Source: an uncultured Bacteroidota bacterium
GTDB taxonomy: Bacteria > Bacteroidota > Bacteroidia > Bacteroidales > UBA12481
Assembly: GCA_903851365.1 (NCBI GenBank)
Contig: CAINOB010000059.1
Location: 1 to 64,000, forward strand
Direction: 5' to 3'
DNA length: 64,000 bases
The notes beneath the pieces were generated by a model. The model was given only the letters and a program-made list of their open reading frames with translations, had not been told where the DNA came from and searched no databases. Both the position numbers and the translations under genes were made by a program. Of this stretch, positions 8,415 through 17,374 are shown one piece after another; position 1 is the stretch's first letter, and every line of letters begins with the position of its first letter.

Positions 8415-10283
8415 CTATTTCTTTAAGATGAGAGAGTTGAACGTTGATAAAGTCTGGAGGACATTACTCCTGACATGGATAAAATGCTGAATTCCGGCAG
8501 ATTTCAACTGATCCATAATTTCCTTCGGATATCCCGCAATCACCGGGATGGCTTTGGTGCCAAGGGCAGCGGCAAAAGCGGCGCCTAAGGTGGCATATTC
8601 ATCATCGGAAGAGCAGAGCACAACGATATCGGCTTTCGCTTTAACCGCGGCATCAATCCCCTCTTCCAGGGTAGAAAATCCGGGATTGTCAATGACTTTA
8701 TAACCTGCACAGCCAAAGAAATTGCAGGCAAAAGTTGCACGCGCTTTCCGCATGGCCAGGTGGCCGATTGTCAGCATGAAAGCAACTGGTTTCACTCCCG
8801 ATCTTTCGGTTGCGAAACGAATGGCTTCAAATCCTTCGGCGGCACGGTATAAATTCAGGGGCTGAGCCTCAGCCATATCTGTATCCATGATTTTTGCACG
8901 GACACGGTCGCTATCGGCTTTTTGAAGCATTTCATCTTCCGGATTCGGATATTGGTTGGTTCCGAGCAGAGTCTCTCTCCGGTGAGCAATATTCTGATCG
9001 CGTTCCATCGCGGCGGACACTATCGCATCCTGAATCCTGCCTTCGTAGAATTCATTGGTATAACCTCCAGCCTCCTCAATTTCCTGGAGCAGTTTCCACG
9101 CCACTTCAGCGATGGAAGATGTGAGGGTTTCAATATAATAGGAACCTGCAGCCGGATCGAAAACCTTATCGAAATAAGCCTCTTCCTTAAGCACTACCTG
9201 TTGGTTACGGGCAATCCGCTCAGCAAATTCGGTAGGTACTTCAAACGGAAAATCAAAAGGAAGAACGGTCATGGAATCAACACCAGCCAAAGCGGCTGAC
9301 ATTGCTTCCGTGGTATTTCTCAGTAAGTTGACATAAGGATCGTAAACAGTTTGATTCCAGCGCGATGTTTCTGCGTGGATCTGCATCGGGGGAATTTCGC
9401 TTTTATCCAGCTCATAAGCCTCCAGAAGCCTGCTCCAAAGCATTCTTGCAGCCCGGAACTTCGCTATCTCCATGAAATAGTTCGACCCGATCGCAAAATG
9501 GAACGATATTTTTGAAGCAATCAGTTCAGTCGGTACCGAAAAGTCGCTTAATAAATCGATGTATTGACTCGCCTGCGCAAAAGAGTATGCTAATTCCTGG
9601 GCGATAGTTGCCCCTGCCTGATGGAAATTCCGGCCATGAATACCGATGATTTTTAAGTCGGGAAACCGTTCCGATTTTTCGAGCCAATCGGCTATTTCGC
9701 CAAGCTCGTCGTCTGTTTCAAACTCAAATGAGCCATAAAGGCTGAAACCTCCGAGCATGTCCCATTCGCAGGAGCCATGAACTTTTTCGGGGTTAAGGTT
9801 GCCATTGTCGGCCATTTCATGGAGGACTTCCAAAACTATCGAGGGCATGAATCCTTCGAAATTGAACTCAGCCTTATCAAACGGCAGATCTTTAAAAAAC
9901 TCCCTGACTTCATCTGCGGTATGTGGTTCTTCCAGATTGAAGCCGATAGATTGGGCTCCGCGCTCAATGAACCAGAGGGCTTTTTCCTTTGCCTGATCAA
10001 AATCTGTTATTTCGATATCCTGCCGTATCAACCAGGAATTTGACCGGCCATCATCGGCCTTTAAAAATCCAAACTCCAAAGGATTGAAATCGCTGCTTTT
10101 GAGCTTTTCAAGATCTTCGGCACGATAATAAGGCTTTACCTGAATACCTTCGGGACTGGTCCAAATCAATTTTTTTGCGTAATCGGCTCCCTTGAGGTCT
10201 TTCAGGATCGCCTGTTCCCACTCTGGTGTTGAGATGGGAGGAAACTCGTTGAAAAGCTTCCGGGTTTCATCATCCTTCATCAT
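8415..10283 (-). CDS. mutA: Methylmalonyl-CoA mutase, small subunit
   Basis: A 622-residue paralogue of the large subunit. It shares the barrel signatures ([35 protein letters not shown]). In the degenerate B12-like domain the D-x-H-x-x-G cobalamin motif is missing, with [13 protein letters not shown] in its place. That is normal for the small subunit, which is structural in the heterodimer. It is first in the operon with mutB. A Bacteroidota-type promoter (TAACTTTG with an upstream TTTG) sits about 30 bp before the ATG. The track start at 10283 is kept; a second in-frame ATG one codon later is equally possible. Confidence 0.95.
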   Translation of the reverse strand: MMKDDETRKLFNEFPPISTPEWEQAILKDLKGADYAKKLIWTSPEGIQVKPYYRAEDLEKLKSSDFNPLEFGFLKADDGRSNSWLIRQDIEITDFDQAKEKALWFIERGAQSIGFNLEEPHTADEVREFFKDLPFDKAEFNFEGFMPSIVLEVLHEMADNGNLNPEKVHGSCEWDMLGGFSLYGSFEFETDDELGEIADWLEKSERFPDLKIIGIHGRNFHQAGATIAQELAYSFAQASQYIDLLSDFSVPTELIASKISFHFAIGSNYFMEIAKFRAARMLWSRLLEAYELDKSEIPPMQIHAETSRWNQTVYDPYVNLLRNTTEAMSAALAGVDSMTVLPFDFPFEVPTEFAERIARNQQVVLKEEAYFDKVFDPAAGSYYIETLTSSIAEVAWKLLQEIEEAGGYTNEFYEGRIQDAIVSAAMERDQNIAHRRETLLGTNQYPNPEDEMLQKADSDRVRAKIMDTDMAEAQPLNLYRAAEGFEAIRFATERSGVKPVAFMLTIGHLAMRKARATFACNFFGCAGYKVIDNPGFSTLEEGIDAAVKAKADIVVLCSSDDEYATLGAAFAAALGTKAIPVIAGYPKEIMDQLKSAGIQHFIHVRSNVLQTLSTFNSLILKK

Positions 10284-10309
10284 AATTAATCTTCTTTAGG
10301 ATTCGGGCG

Positions 10310-10338
10310 CAAAGTTACGGGTTTAAAGCGAACGCAAA
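10310..10338 (-). promoter_or_regulatory. Bacteroidota-type promoter for mutA-mutB
   Basis: On the minus strand a -33-like TTTG (10338-10335) is followed after 17 nt by TAACTTTG (10317-10310), an exact match to the -7 consensus TANNTTTG. It predicts a 5' leader of about 20 nt, too short for a cobalamin riboswitch. The spacing is slightly under the optimum of 19. Confidence 0.55.
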
Positions 10339-10420
10339 ACGCCGTCAAAACTGACTTTTGTCACTTGGTGCTTATAGAGGTTTTCCTTTCCTTTACTATA
10401 AATTACTAAAACTCAACACC

Positions 10421-11974
10421 GTGAAAACCCGGTTCATCTCTGCAGCAGCAATTATCTTTCTGATCGTTGCACAATTTTCATGTATCCAGGTCCCGACCGA
10501 TCTTACACGGGAGAGCATCATCCCGCGCCCGGTTTTGGTTCAGCCTACTGCGCTGTCATTTAAGCTGACCGATAAAACCGACATTTATGTATCAGGACAG
10601 TCGGATGAAATAAAATCTATCGGCAATTATCTGGCTGACAAGCTAAATCCTTCAACTGGCTTAAGATTTGAAGTTAAAACTACATCGAAAGCTCCACATA
10701 ATGGGAATATCTACCTAATACTAGATCCTGATATTCCGGGCATTGGGGAAGAAGGGTATGAAATCAGCATCACTAAAAAGATGGTACAGATTTCTGCCGT
10801 CAAACCGGCCGGATTGTTTTACGGGGTCCAGACGCTTCTGCAGATCCTGCCTGCAAAGGTTGAATCGCCGACTATTCAGGAGGGTCCATGGAGTCTGGCT
10901 ACCGGTACCATCAAGGATTATCCGGATTATGGCTATCGTGGTGCCATGCTTGATGTTGCGAGGCACTTTTTTAAGGCAGAGGATGTTAAAAGACTGATCG
11001 ATCAGATGGCCCGGTATAAGATGAACCGGCTGCATCTTCACCTTGCGGATGATCAGGGATGGCGCATCGAGATAAAATCATGGCCCAATCTGACCACTAC
11101 TGGTGGCAGCACCCAGGTTGGAGGGGCAGCAGGCGGGTTTTATACCCAGGCAGAGTATACGGATATCGTAAAGTACGCACAGGCACGCTATATCACTATC
11201 ATTCCGGAGATCGATATGCCCGGCCACACCAATGCCGCACTGGCCTCCTATGCCGAGCTGAACTGCAATGGCAAAGCCACGAAACTTTATACTGGGACCG
11301 ATGTGGGTTTCAGCACGCTTTGCACTTCCAAGGAGATCACTTATCAGTTTATTTCAGATGTTTTCCGTGAGATAGCCGTCATAACGCCCGGACCTTATAT
11401 TCATATTGGAGGCGACGAATCGCACGTGACCAAAAAAGAAGATTATATTCCGTTTATCAGCAGGGTGCAGGAAATTGTTACATCGGTTGGCAAAATCCCA
11501 ATGGGATGGGACGACATAGCGCTCTCGACATTAAAACCAGGCACCGTTTGTCAGCACTGGGCAACGGTTGAAAATGCCGTTAAGGCTACCGGTCAGGGTG
11601 CCAAGCTTGTTCTTTCCCCGGCCAGCAAGGCTTATCTGGATATGAAATATGACTCGGCAACCACCCTGGGACTCCATTGGGCCGGGTATGTTGAAGTGGA
11701 CAAGGGATATTCGTGGGATCCCGCGAGCTATGTTCATGGTGTTACCAAAGCCGGTATTCTGGGTATTGAGGCTGCCTTGTGGACCGAAACCATCACCAAT
11801 AAAGAGGAGATTGATTATATGGTTTTCCCGCGTTTGCCGGGATATGCCGAGATTGGCTGGACCCTGTCATCGATGCGGTCATGGGACGAATATAAAGTAA
11901 GATTAGGCAAGCAGGGCGAAAGGTTTAAGGCGATGGGGATCAACTTTTACAGGTCGCCGAAGGTCGCGTGGTAG
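10421..11974 (+). CDS. Beta-N-acetylhexosaminidase, GH20, lipoprotein
   Basis: The track ORF opens at a TTG at 10358, but the GTG at 10421 gives a clean lipoprotein signal (VKTRFISAAAIIFLIVAQFSC) and is preferred, leaving 517 residues. An N-terminal GH20b domain (about residues 30-165) is followed by the GH20 barrel starting at YRGAMLDVARHFF. Substrate and catalytic motifs: HLHLADDQGWRIEI; the catalytic Asp-Glu pair in HIGGDESH (about D332/E333 by the new start); and LWTETI. It would release terminal GlcNAc or GalNAc from glycans or chitooligosaccharides at the cell surface or in the periplasm. It is monocistronic, divergent from mutA, and followed at its stop by a tandem repeat. Confidence 0.93.
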   Translation: MKTRFISAAAIIFLIVAQFSCIQVPTDLTRESIIPRPVLVQPTALSFKLTDKTDIYVSGQSDEIKSIGNYLADKLNPSTGLRFEVKTTSKAPHNGNIYLILDPDIPGIGEEGYEISITKKMVQISAVKPAGLFYGVQTLLQILPAKVESPTIQEGPWSLATGTIKDYPDYGYRGAMLDVARHFFKAEDVKRLIDQMARYKMNRLHLHLADDQGWRIEIKSWPNLTTTGGSTQVGGAAGGFYTQAEYTDIVKYAQARYITIIPEIDMPGHTNAALASYAELNCNGKATKLYTGTDVGFSTLCTSKEITYQFISDVFREIAVITPGPYIHIGGDESHVTKKEDYIPFISRVQEIVTSVGKIPMGWDDIALSTLKPGTVCQHWATVENAVKATGQGAKLVLSPASKAYLDMKYDSATTLGLHWAGYVEVDKGYSWDPASYVHGVTKAGILGIEAALWTETITNKEEIDYMVFPRLPGYAEIGWTLSSMRSWDEYKVRLGKQGERFKAMGINFYRSPKVAW

Positions 11975-12155
11975 TAGTAAAGGCAAAAAGGCAGGAGGGC
12001 AAAAAGGCAAGAAGTAAAGTTATAAGTCAAAATTGAAAAGACTTAAGGGTGCATTCTGGAGCAACGCTATTAAAGACGGACACTTAAAACTTTTTTCTCA
12101 AAACTTACTTCTTGCCTTTTTGCCCTCCTGCTCTTTTGCCCTTTTGCCCTTGCAG
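11972..12155. repeat. GGCAAAAAGGCAGGAGGGC tandem repeats forming a long inverted repeat
   Basis: Right after the GH20 stop (TAG, then TAGTAAAGGC) comes a block of GGCAAAAAGGCAGGAGGGCA units. About 90 bp later, before the hicB end, there is a nearly exact inverted copy (TTGCCTTTTTGCCCTCCTGC). Each arm is oriented as a 3' extension of the gene it follows, and together they can form a stem of about 30 bp. It is plausible as a bidirectional terminator. Confidence 0.75.
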
Positions 12156-12176
12156 GGGCGGAATTGAGGTGGATCG

Positions 12177-12563
12177 CTACTTGGAGGCAACGATATTGAT
12201 TTCAGCCAGTTCGCGGCCTACCTGTCTGATGCCGTTCATGATTCGTTCCAGTTGAGCTGGAGAAGGTTTCTTTTGTCCGCTGATATATTGAGCCAAAAGA
12301 CTTTGGTTCATTTTGATGCGCTTACATAAGGCAGATGCGTTGATCACACTATAAAACTCAAAAAACTGAGGGAGATCCAGGGAAATACGGATATCTTCCA
12401 GGGTAACAACCTTACCATCATCTTCGAAATGCAAATTTATAGCCTCCAATATATTGGACCGTAATTCTTCCATATCAGATCCAACCGTATATACCATATA
12501 ATCTGTGGCATATGCGGAATACCCAGTATTGGTCACCTCGACGATAAATTCAATTTTCTTCAT
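12177..12563 (-). CDS. hicB: HicB-family antitoxin with C-terminal helix-turn-helix
   Basis: A 128-residue protein. Residues 1-65 form the HicB partial RNase-H-like fold (KKIEFIVEVTNTGYSAYATD; SDMEELRSNILEAINLHF). Residues 75-125 form an XRE-like helix-turn-helix (FEFYSVINASALCKRIKMN, QYISGQKKPSPAQLERI). The antitoxin would bind HicA and repress its own promoter through the HTH. It overlaps hicA by 14 nt, downstream of it, which is the usual hicA-hicB order. A 16-bp perfect palindrome in the promoter is the likely operator. Confidence 0.9.
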   Translation of the reverse strand: MKKIEFIVEVTNTGYSAYATDYMVYTVGSDMEELRSNILEAINLHFEDDGKVVTLEDIRISLDLPQFFEFYSVINASALCKRIKMNQSLLAQYISGQKKPSPAQLERIMNGIRQVGRELAEINIVASK

Positions 12564-12759
12564 TTTGATTCTTCTTAGCTTTATTTACCTGCTTGAGTAT
12601 CTTGCTTTGCAACCCCTTACCCACTTCTTTGGCACCATGCATAGGCACTGTTACCTGAATATCATTTTCTTTGTGCCTCAGAATAAGGTGACTTCCGTTC
12701 TGTCGGACGATGTACCATCCGTTAGACAATAAATACCGAATAAACTGTTTATTTTTCAT
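12550..12759 (-). CDS. hicA: HicA-family mRNA interferase toxin
   Basis: A 69-residue protein with the double-stranded-RNA-binding-like HicA fold: RYLLSNGWYIVRQNGSHLIL, with the catalytic His in GSH near residue 24, then IQVTVPMHGAKEVGKG and the terminal helix LQSKILKQ. It cleaves mRNA in a ribosome-independent way in characterised members; HicB neutralises it. The ATG overlaps the promoter end: the -7 element stops only 2 nt before the start codon, so the transcript would have little or no leader. Confidence 0.92.
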   Translation of the reverse strand: MKNKQFIRYLLSNGWYIVRQNGSHLILRHKENDIQVTVPMHGAKEVGKGLQSKILKQVNKAKKNQNEEN

Positions 12760-12761
12760 TA

Positions 12762-12792
12762 CAAAAGTAATAAATTTATTACCTGCGACAAA
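12762..12792 (-). promoter_or_regulatory. hicAB promoter with embedded 16-bp palindromic operator
   Basis: On the minus strand TTTG (12792-12789), 19 nt, TACTTTTG (12769-12762) is an exact match to the Bacteroidota promoter. The spacer contains GTAATAAATTTATTAC (12767-12782), a perfect 16-bp palindrome overlapping the first bases of the -7 element. This is the expected position for an operator bound by the HicB helix-turn-helix. The predicted start point falls at or inside the hicA start codon. Confidence 0.7.
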
Positions 12793-12826
12793 TTCTCAAA
12801 TAGTGCTGCCTGCTAAATGTCATGGT

Positions 12827-12863
12827 CAGGGACGGGGTCCCGTTTTTCAACGGGATGACAAAG
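12827..12863 (-). repeat. GTCATCCC hairpin repeat, copy 1
   Basis: Read on the minus strand: GTCATCCCGTTGAAAAACGG, then GACCCCGTCCCTG. The stem CCCGTT/AACGGG with a GAAA loop differs from other copies but keeps pairing. It lies between hicA and slyD. Confidence 0.75.
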
Positions 12864-12957
12864 AAGGGTTTGGTACAGAGGACACTTCTGAACGATGCTT
12901 TTTGGTACTTCGGGGGGTTTTACTTTTCTTTGCGCCTAAATTTCAAAAACTTATCAC

Positions 12958-13440
12958 GTGAAAATCGAAAACAATCTTGTCGTCCAGATACATTACACCT
13001 TGAAAGATGATCAGGGTGAGATCCTTGACAGTTCAGCCGAACATGGTCCATTGCCTTATATACATGGTGTCGGGGCATTGATTCCGGGACTGGAAAAAGA
13101 GTTGACCGGCAAAAAAGCTGGCGATAAATTCACAGCGGTGATTGCTCCGGCTGACGGCTATGGCGATTACGATAAGGAACAGGTATTTCAGGTTCCGGCC
13201 GATGGTTTCGATGGTGACGACGAACTGGAATTAGGCATGCAGGTTCAGCTCGATTCGGAGAATGGACCGATGACAGCAACGATAACCGCTATCGATGGTG
13301 AAGAGGTAACCCTCGACCTGAATCATCCTCTCGCAGGTGTCAGCCTACATTTCGATGTTGAAGTGGTTGAAGTTCGCGAAGCCACCAAGCAGGAGCTCGA
13401 ACACGGGCACGTGCATACGCCGGGGCATCATCACCATTAG
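12958..13440 (+). CDS. slyD: SlyD-type FKBP peptidyl-prolyl cis-trans isomerase
   Basis: A 160-residue cytoplasmic protein starting at a GTG. The FKBP half-domains (VVQIHYTLKDDQGEILDSS; PYIHGVGALIPGLEKELTGK) flank an insert-in-flap domain (residues about 68-125, PADGYGDYDKEQVFQVP). The C-terminus is short and His-rich (HGHVHTPGHHHH), as in metal-binding SlyD. The likely role is peptidyl-prolyl isomerase, chaperone and possibly nickel handling. It is monocistronic, with repeats on both sides. The His tail is the natural end, not a cloning tag, because it is followed directly by the TAG and a genomic repeat. Confidence 0.93.
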   Translation: MKIENNLVVQIHYTLKDDQGEILDSSAEHGPLPYIHGVGALIPGLEKELTGKKAGDKFTAVIAPADGYGDYDKEQVFQVPADGFDGDDELELGMQVQLDSENGPMTATITAIDGEEVTLDLNHPLAGVSLHFDVEVVEVREATKQELEHGHVHTPGHHHH

Positions 13441-13520
13441 GATCGAAGAAGAAGATCGGTGGACGAAAGAAAGATCGGCAGAGTTGTCATCCCCGCGAAG
13501 GCGGGGACCCCGTCCCTAAC
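13441..13520 (+). repeat. GAAGAAGAAGATCGG array plus GTCATCCC hairpin, copy 2
   Basis: Immediately after the slyD stop: GATCGAAGAAGAAGATCGG, then TGGACGAAAGAAAGATCGG, followed at 13486 by the hairpin repeat GTCATCCCCGCGAAGGCGGG and ACCCCGTCCCTAAC. The stem is CCCCGC/GCGGGG. The two repeat families sit back to back. Confidence 0.8.
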
Positions 13521-13538
13521 AGCGACATTATCTTGAGG

Positions 13539-14924
13539 TTAAACCATCTTCTTCGGATCGACCCAGAGGGTGAATTCGGCGTCGGTGACATAGCCAAGTT
13601 TCATGGCAGCCTGCCGGAGGGATAATCCTTCCTTGTGTGCCTTTTTCGCAATCTCGGCTGATTTTTCGTATCCGATATGCGTATTCAGCGCAGTCACCAG
13701 CATAAGTGAATTTTCCACATGCCGTTCAATAACCGGGTAGTTCGGTTCAATCCCGATTGCGCAGTTATTGTTGAACGATACGCAGGCATCGCCGAGTAAC
13801 CGTGCCGAGGTGAGGAAGTTGGCTATAATAACGGGCTTGAAAACGTTCAGCTCAAAATGGCCGAGCATTCCACCGATACCTATTGCAACATCATTCCCCA
13901 TAATCTGGGCACAAACCATCGTCATTGCTTCGATCTGAGTCGGATTAACCTTGCCAGGCATTATGGATGAGCCCGGTTCGTTTTCCGGAATGGAGATCTC
14001 ACCGATACCGCTTCTGGGGCCTGATGAAAGGACGCGAATATCGTTAGCTATTTTCATGAAGCTGACGGCAAGCATTTTCAGGGCACCATGTGATTCCACG
14101 ATGGCATCATGGGCAGCCAGTGATTCAAATTTATTTTCGGCTGAAACAAACGGATAGCCGGTGAGTTGTGCAATTTTTGCGGCCACGAGTTCGGCATAAC
14201 CTTTCGGGGCATTGATGCCGGTACCCACTGCGGTGCCTCCCAAAGCCAGTTCGCTCAGGTGGGCCAGTGAATTCCGCAAAGCTTTCAGACCATGGTCGAG
14301 CTGCGACACATATCCGGAGAATTCCTGCCCGAGAGTCAGTGGTGTGGCGTCCATAAAATGGGTACGGCCGATCTTGACAATCTCCATAAAGGCTTTTGAT
14401 TTGGCTGCCAAAGTATTGCGCAGCAGCTCAATGCCCGGGATTGTCGTTTCGATCAGGATTTTATAAGCGGCGATATGCATGGCGGTCGGGAAAGTATCGT
14501 TCGATGACTGCGATTTGTTCACATCATCATTCGGGTGAACCAGACGGGTACCTTCGCCCAGTTTATTACCCAACAGTACGTGGGTGCGGTTGGAGATCAC
14601 CTCGTTGAGGTTCATATTCGACTGGGTGCCGGAGCCTGTCTGCCAGATCACCAATGGGAATTCTCCATTGTGCTTGCCAGCCAGTATCTCGTCGCATACC
14701 TCGCCAATTAGTTTAGCCTTTTGTTCTGTCAATACACCCAGGTCCTGATTTGTAAGAGCGGCAGCCTTTTTCAGGTAAGCAAATGCCATGATAATTTCGT
14801 GCGGCATGGAACCGGGCTCACCGATTTTGAAGTTGTTGATGGAGCGCTGAGTCTGAGCTCCCCAGTACTTATTGGCCGGTACTTCAACCGGGCCCATCGT
14901 ATCCTTTTCAATTCTGTATTCCAT
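13539..14924 (-). CDS. fumC: Fumarate hydratase class II
   Basis: A 461-residue protein, normal length for FumC. Family signatures: [33 protein letters not shown], the catalytic loop [19 protein letters not shown], and the C-terminal [16 protein letters not shown]. It is the iron-independent reversible hydration of fumarate to malate in the cytoplasm. It is functionally linked to the mutAB operon through the reductive succinate/propionate branch, though not co-transcribed. A GGTAATTTGGTAATTTGG tandem repeat occupies the upstream region, so its promoter must lie within or beyond it. Confidence 0.97.
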   Translation of the reverse strand: MEYRIEKDTMGPVEVPANKYWGAQTQRSINNFKIGEPGSMPHEIIMAFAYLKKAAALTNQDLGVLTEQKAKLIGEVCDEILAGKHNGEFPLVIWQTGSGTQSNMNLNEVISNRTHVLLGNKLGEGTRLVHPNDDVNKSQSSNDTFPTAMHIAAYKILIETTIPGIELLRNTLAAKSKAFMEIVKIGRTHFMDATPLTLGQEFSGYVSQLDHGLKALRNSLAHLSELALGGTAVGTGINAPKGYAELVAAKIAQLTGYPFVSAENKFESLAAHDAIVESHGALKMLAVSFMKIANDIRVLSSGPRSGIGEISIPENEPGSSIMPGKVNPTQIEAMTMVCAQIMGNDVAIGIGGMLGHFELNVFKPVIIANFLTSARLLGDACVSFNNNCAIGIEPNYPVIERHVENSLMLVTALNTHIGYEKSAEIAKKAHKEGLSLRQAAMKLGYVTDAEFTLWVDPKKMV

Positions 14925-14931
14925 ATCTTAA

Positions 14932-14986
14932 TTTGAAAATTTGAAAATTCGACAATTTGGTAATTTGGTAATTTGGTAATTCGGAG
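14932..14986 (+). repeat. AATTTGGT tandem repeat (about 8-nt period)
   Basis: TTAATTTGAAAATTTGAAAA, then CGACAATTTGGTAATTTGGT with further units. It is a degenerate 8-9-nt tandem. The same family follows the prfB stop at 19845-19890 (ATTTGATA units). It sits between the divergent fumC and FISUMP genes, so unlike most arrays here it is not at a 3' end. Confidence 0.75.
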
Positions 14987-15109
14987 AAACTGCGTTAAAT
15001 TTAATGATTAAATCACAATTCACTATATTTACAATTAAGCCTTTGGCAACCTGTAATGTTTTTCTTCGGATGCCAAAATTGTCCTTCTGTCCCCCGGAAC
15101 TTTTATGTA

Positions 15110-16078
15110 ATGAGCATGCAATTTGATCATGGATATTACAACAAGCTGAGCATCGGGTGGATATTCCTTCTGATCATTATCTCGTCCTGTGAAAAGACCA
15201 ATCAGCCACCAGAAGCAAAATTTAAAGTATCGGCTTATCTGGCTGATACCCTTGCTGTCCTTGAGTTTGATGCAACCGCGGTATCGGATCCGGAGGACCA
15301 GCAGCTCGCTCTGTTTGTGCAATGGGATTTTCAGGGCGATGGCAAATGGGATACCGATTATTCCAATCAGAAATTAACCGCATTCCGCTATGATAAAAAA
15401 GGTCTGTTCCACCCAATTCTGCAAGTTAAAGATCAGGATGGCGCGACCGATACCACCTCGATGGAAGTCCTGATTACCGACATCATGAAAGTATCGCAAT
15501 TGGTGGATGCCAGAGATGGAAGATCCTATAAAATAACTTTGATTGAGGATGTTTGGTGGATGTCGGAAAACCTCGATTACGGCTCATGGATAAAGGCACC
15601 GCAGGGGCAGGAAAATAATCGTATCGTGGAGAAATATTATTACGATAACGATTCAACACAATCCATTTACAAAGGCGGTTTATATACCTGGAAAGAAGTC
15701 TCCGGATGGTCAAAGACAAATCTTCCTCAGGGGATCTGTCCGGAGGGATGGCAGCTGCCGGATGGAGTCGCCCTGGCAAAGCTTATTAAAAAAGGTTCTC
15801 TCATTTCGCCTCAAAGGAGGCTGTATGGTCCAGGAGGATTTTGGAATCTTGATTTACCTGATCACGGAGGGAGCTACAGTTGGTATGTGAATTATGAGTT
15901 TTCGATGGGCGAAAGCCACTGGTGGACCGGCGAATGTTATGGTGACTATTCCAGAAATACGCCATGGGTTATTTGGTACCGTGACTATATGAATTTAGTC
16001 TATTCAAATTTTGATGGCGAGGCTACTAACTATTATATGGCAGCATTACCTGTGAGATGCATAAAAAAGGTGCAATAA
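15110..16078 (+). CDS. PKD-like / FISUMP-domain lipoprotein
   Basis: The start is set at the ATG at 15110 (MSMQFDHGYYNKLSIGW), which gives a lipoprotein signal ending IISSCEK; the track start at 15056 would bury it. A PKD-like beta domain (about residues 30-125: FDATAVSDPEDQQLALFVQW, FHPILQVKDQDGATD) is followed by a Fibrobacter succinogenes major paralogous domain (FISUMP, TIGR02145-like): LVDARDGRSYKITLIEDVWWMSENLDYG, ICPEGWQLPDG, ending AALPVRCIKKVQ. These are surface lipoproteins of unknown function in Bacteroidota. The last 22 nt overlap the start of the DUF4249 gene, so translation is probably coupled. Confidence 0.8.
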   Translation: MSMQFDHGYYNKLSIGWIFLLIIISSCEKTNQPPEAKFKVSAYLADTLAVLEFDATAVSDPEDQQLALFVQWDFQGDGKWDTDYSNQKLTAFRYDKKGLFHPILQVKDQDGATDTTSMEVLITDIMKVSQLVDARDGRSYKITLIEDVWWMSENLDYGSWIKAPQGQENNRIVEKYYYDNDSTQSIYKGGLYTWKEVSGWSKTNLPQGICPEGWQLPDGVALAKLIKKGSLISPQRRLYGPGGFWNLDLPDHGGSYSWYVNYEFSMGESHWWTGECYGDYSRNTPWVIWYRDYMNLVYSNFDGEATNYYMAALPVRCIKKVQ

Positions 16079-17136
16079 AATCAGGGCTTATAGCCTTACT
16101 GGGTCTGGTCATGCTAACGAATTGCGAGACCGATTTCAACCCGGGTATGCCTGCTAAGGATATCCCAGTTATTTATGGACTAATCGATTATGATGATCAG
16201 GAATACCAGGTATCTGTTACCAAGACCTTTCTCCCGGATGGTCCGGGAACTGCCGGTATCGGAACTGATACTGATCTCTACTATGATTCACTGATAGTCA
16301 GCCTTGAATTGCGCATTGATCCGGAAGGTAAAATTTATAGTATAGGATATGGCTGGGAGCAATGGTTAACCGATTATCAACATTACGGAGAGCTGATTAT
16401 CCGGAAGGAAATGCAACCTAAAATGATATTGGATACGGTTAATGGCAAATACAGAAAGGTATACACACTGCCTGCCAGTGAATTTGTCAAGTATGGGACG
16501 TACGGTGTAGGTGGTCTCAATCCCCTGTTTATCAGGCTGGTTGTACAGCAGCCGGGAAGCGGTATTTATGCAGTGGCATCTACACGAATCTGTCCAAGGC
16601 CCTTTTTAATGAGTCTGGGCAAAGCAGCCGCGATGAGTCTGTATAATGATCTGGTGGAATGGTCGTGGGATTCACATGGGTATTATCAGGAGCCCAAGAT
16701 TACGGTTCATTACCAGGAACTACAAAGCGGGATATGGTCGGAAAAACAGCTGACCTGGAATTTCAGCCCGTTTGAGCCAAAGGAATTTATTGGCGATACC
16801 GGATCAAAATTCACCTATTATTCTGGTTTACCATTTACTGAAAGTATCCTGATGCATATCGGAGGCAGGATCAAAGAGAGTCCCGATGTTGAAGCGCGAA
16901 AGCTCATCAGTTATGACCTGGTAGTTTTTAATGCCGATCCGATTTTCGGTCAATATCTGGAATCCGATAAAATTGTATCCGACCAGATTGGCAGGCCCAT
17001 TTCAAACGTTGTCAATGGACTGGGAATCTTTGCATCGACCAGTAAAACAGGTCAATATGGATGGACCTTGGATAACAACAGCATGGATTCGCTGGTCAAG
17101 GGGCGATACACGAAACATTTGAAATTTGTGAAATAG
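16057..17136 (+). CDS. DUF4249 lipoprotein
   Basis: A 359-residue protein with a lipoprotein signal (LLGLVMLTNCETDFNP) and the DUF4249 pattern: an early YGLIDYDDQEYQVSVTKTF block, a middle beta-rich region, and a C-terminal NVVNGLGIFAST plus DSLVKGRYTKHLKF. DUF4249 proteins usually lie beside a TonB-dependent receptor; none is in this window, and the partner here is the overlapping FISUMP lipoprotein. The role is unknown, probably a cell-surface complex. A short relic of a second DUF4249 C-terminus lies 240 bp downstream. Confidence 0.85.
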   Translation: MHKKGAIKSGLIALLGLVMLTNCETDFNPGMPAKDIPVIYGLIDYDDQEYQVSVTKTFLPDGPGTAGIGTDTDLYYDSLIVSLELRIDPEGKIYSIGYGWEQWLTDYQHYGELIIRKEMQPKMILDTVNGKYRKVYTLPASEFVKYGTYGVGGLNPLFIRLVVQQPGSGIYAVASTRICPRPFLMSLGKAAAMSLYNDLVEWSWDSHGYYQEPKITVHYQELQSGIWSEKQLTWNFSPFEPKEFIGDTGSKFTYYSGLPFTESILMHIGGRIKESPDVEARKLISYDLVVFNADPIFGQYLESDKIVSDQIGRPISNVVNGLGIFASTSKTGQYGWTLDNNSMDSLVKGRYTKHLKFVK

Positions 17137-17374
17137 ACTCCTGGATGTTCAATAAACAGACTGAATCCTTATGCGAAGCTTTAGACATATTGGATATCTC
17201 TTTGGATCTGATTTCTAAAAATGGGCTTGATATATTTTAACCTGCAAATATCAACCGGTTTGTCGAATTGCAATTGGATTTCACTTTTTAATTCCATTTC
17301 TAATTCAAAGATAAGTGTTTCCACCAATTACTAAAAGAATTGATTGTCTACCAGTGTATACCAACTGTTAACAG

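Noticed and set aside
10284-10357. Cobalamin riboswitch upstream of mutA
   Set aside because: The predicted leader is only about 20-30 nt, with no B12-box sequence.
12958-13440. His-tag contamination in the FKBP gene
   Set aside because: The His-rich tail is interspersed (HGHVHTPGHHHH) and typical of SlyD; the stop is followed by genomic repeats.
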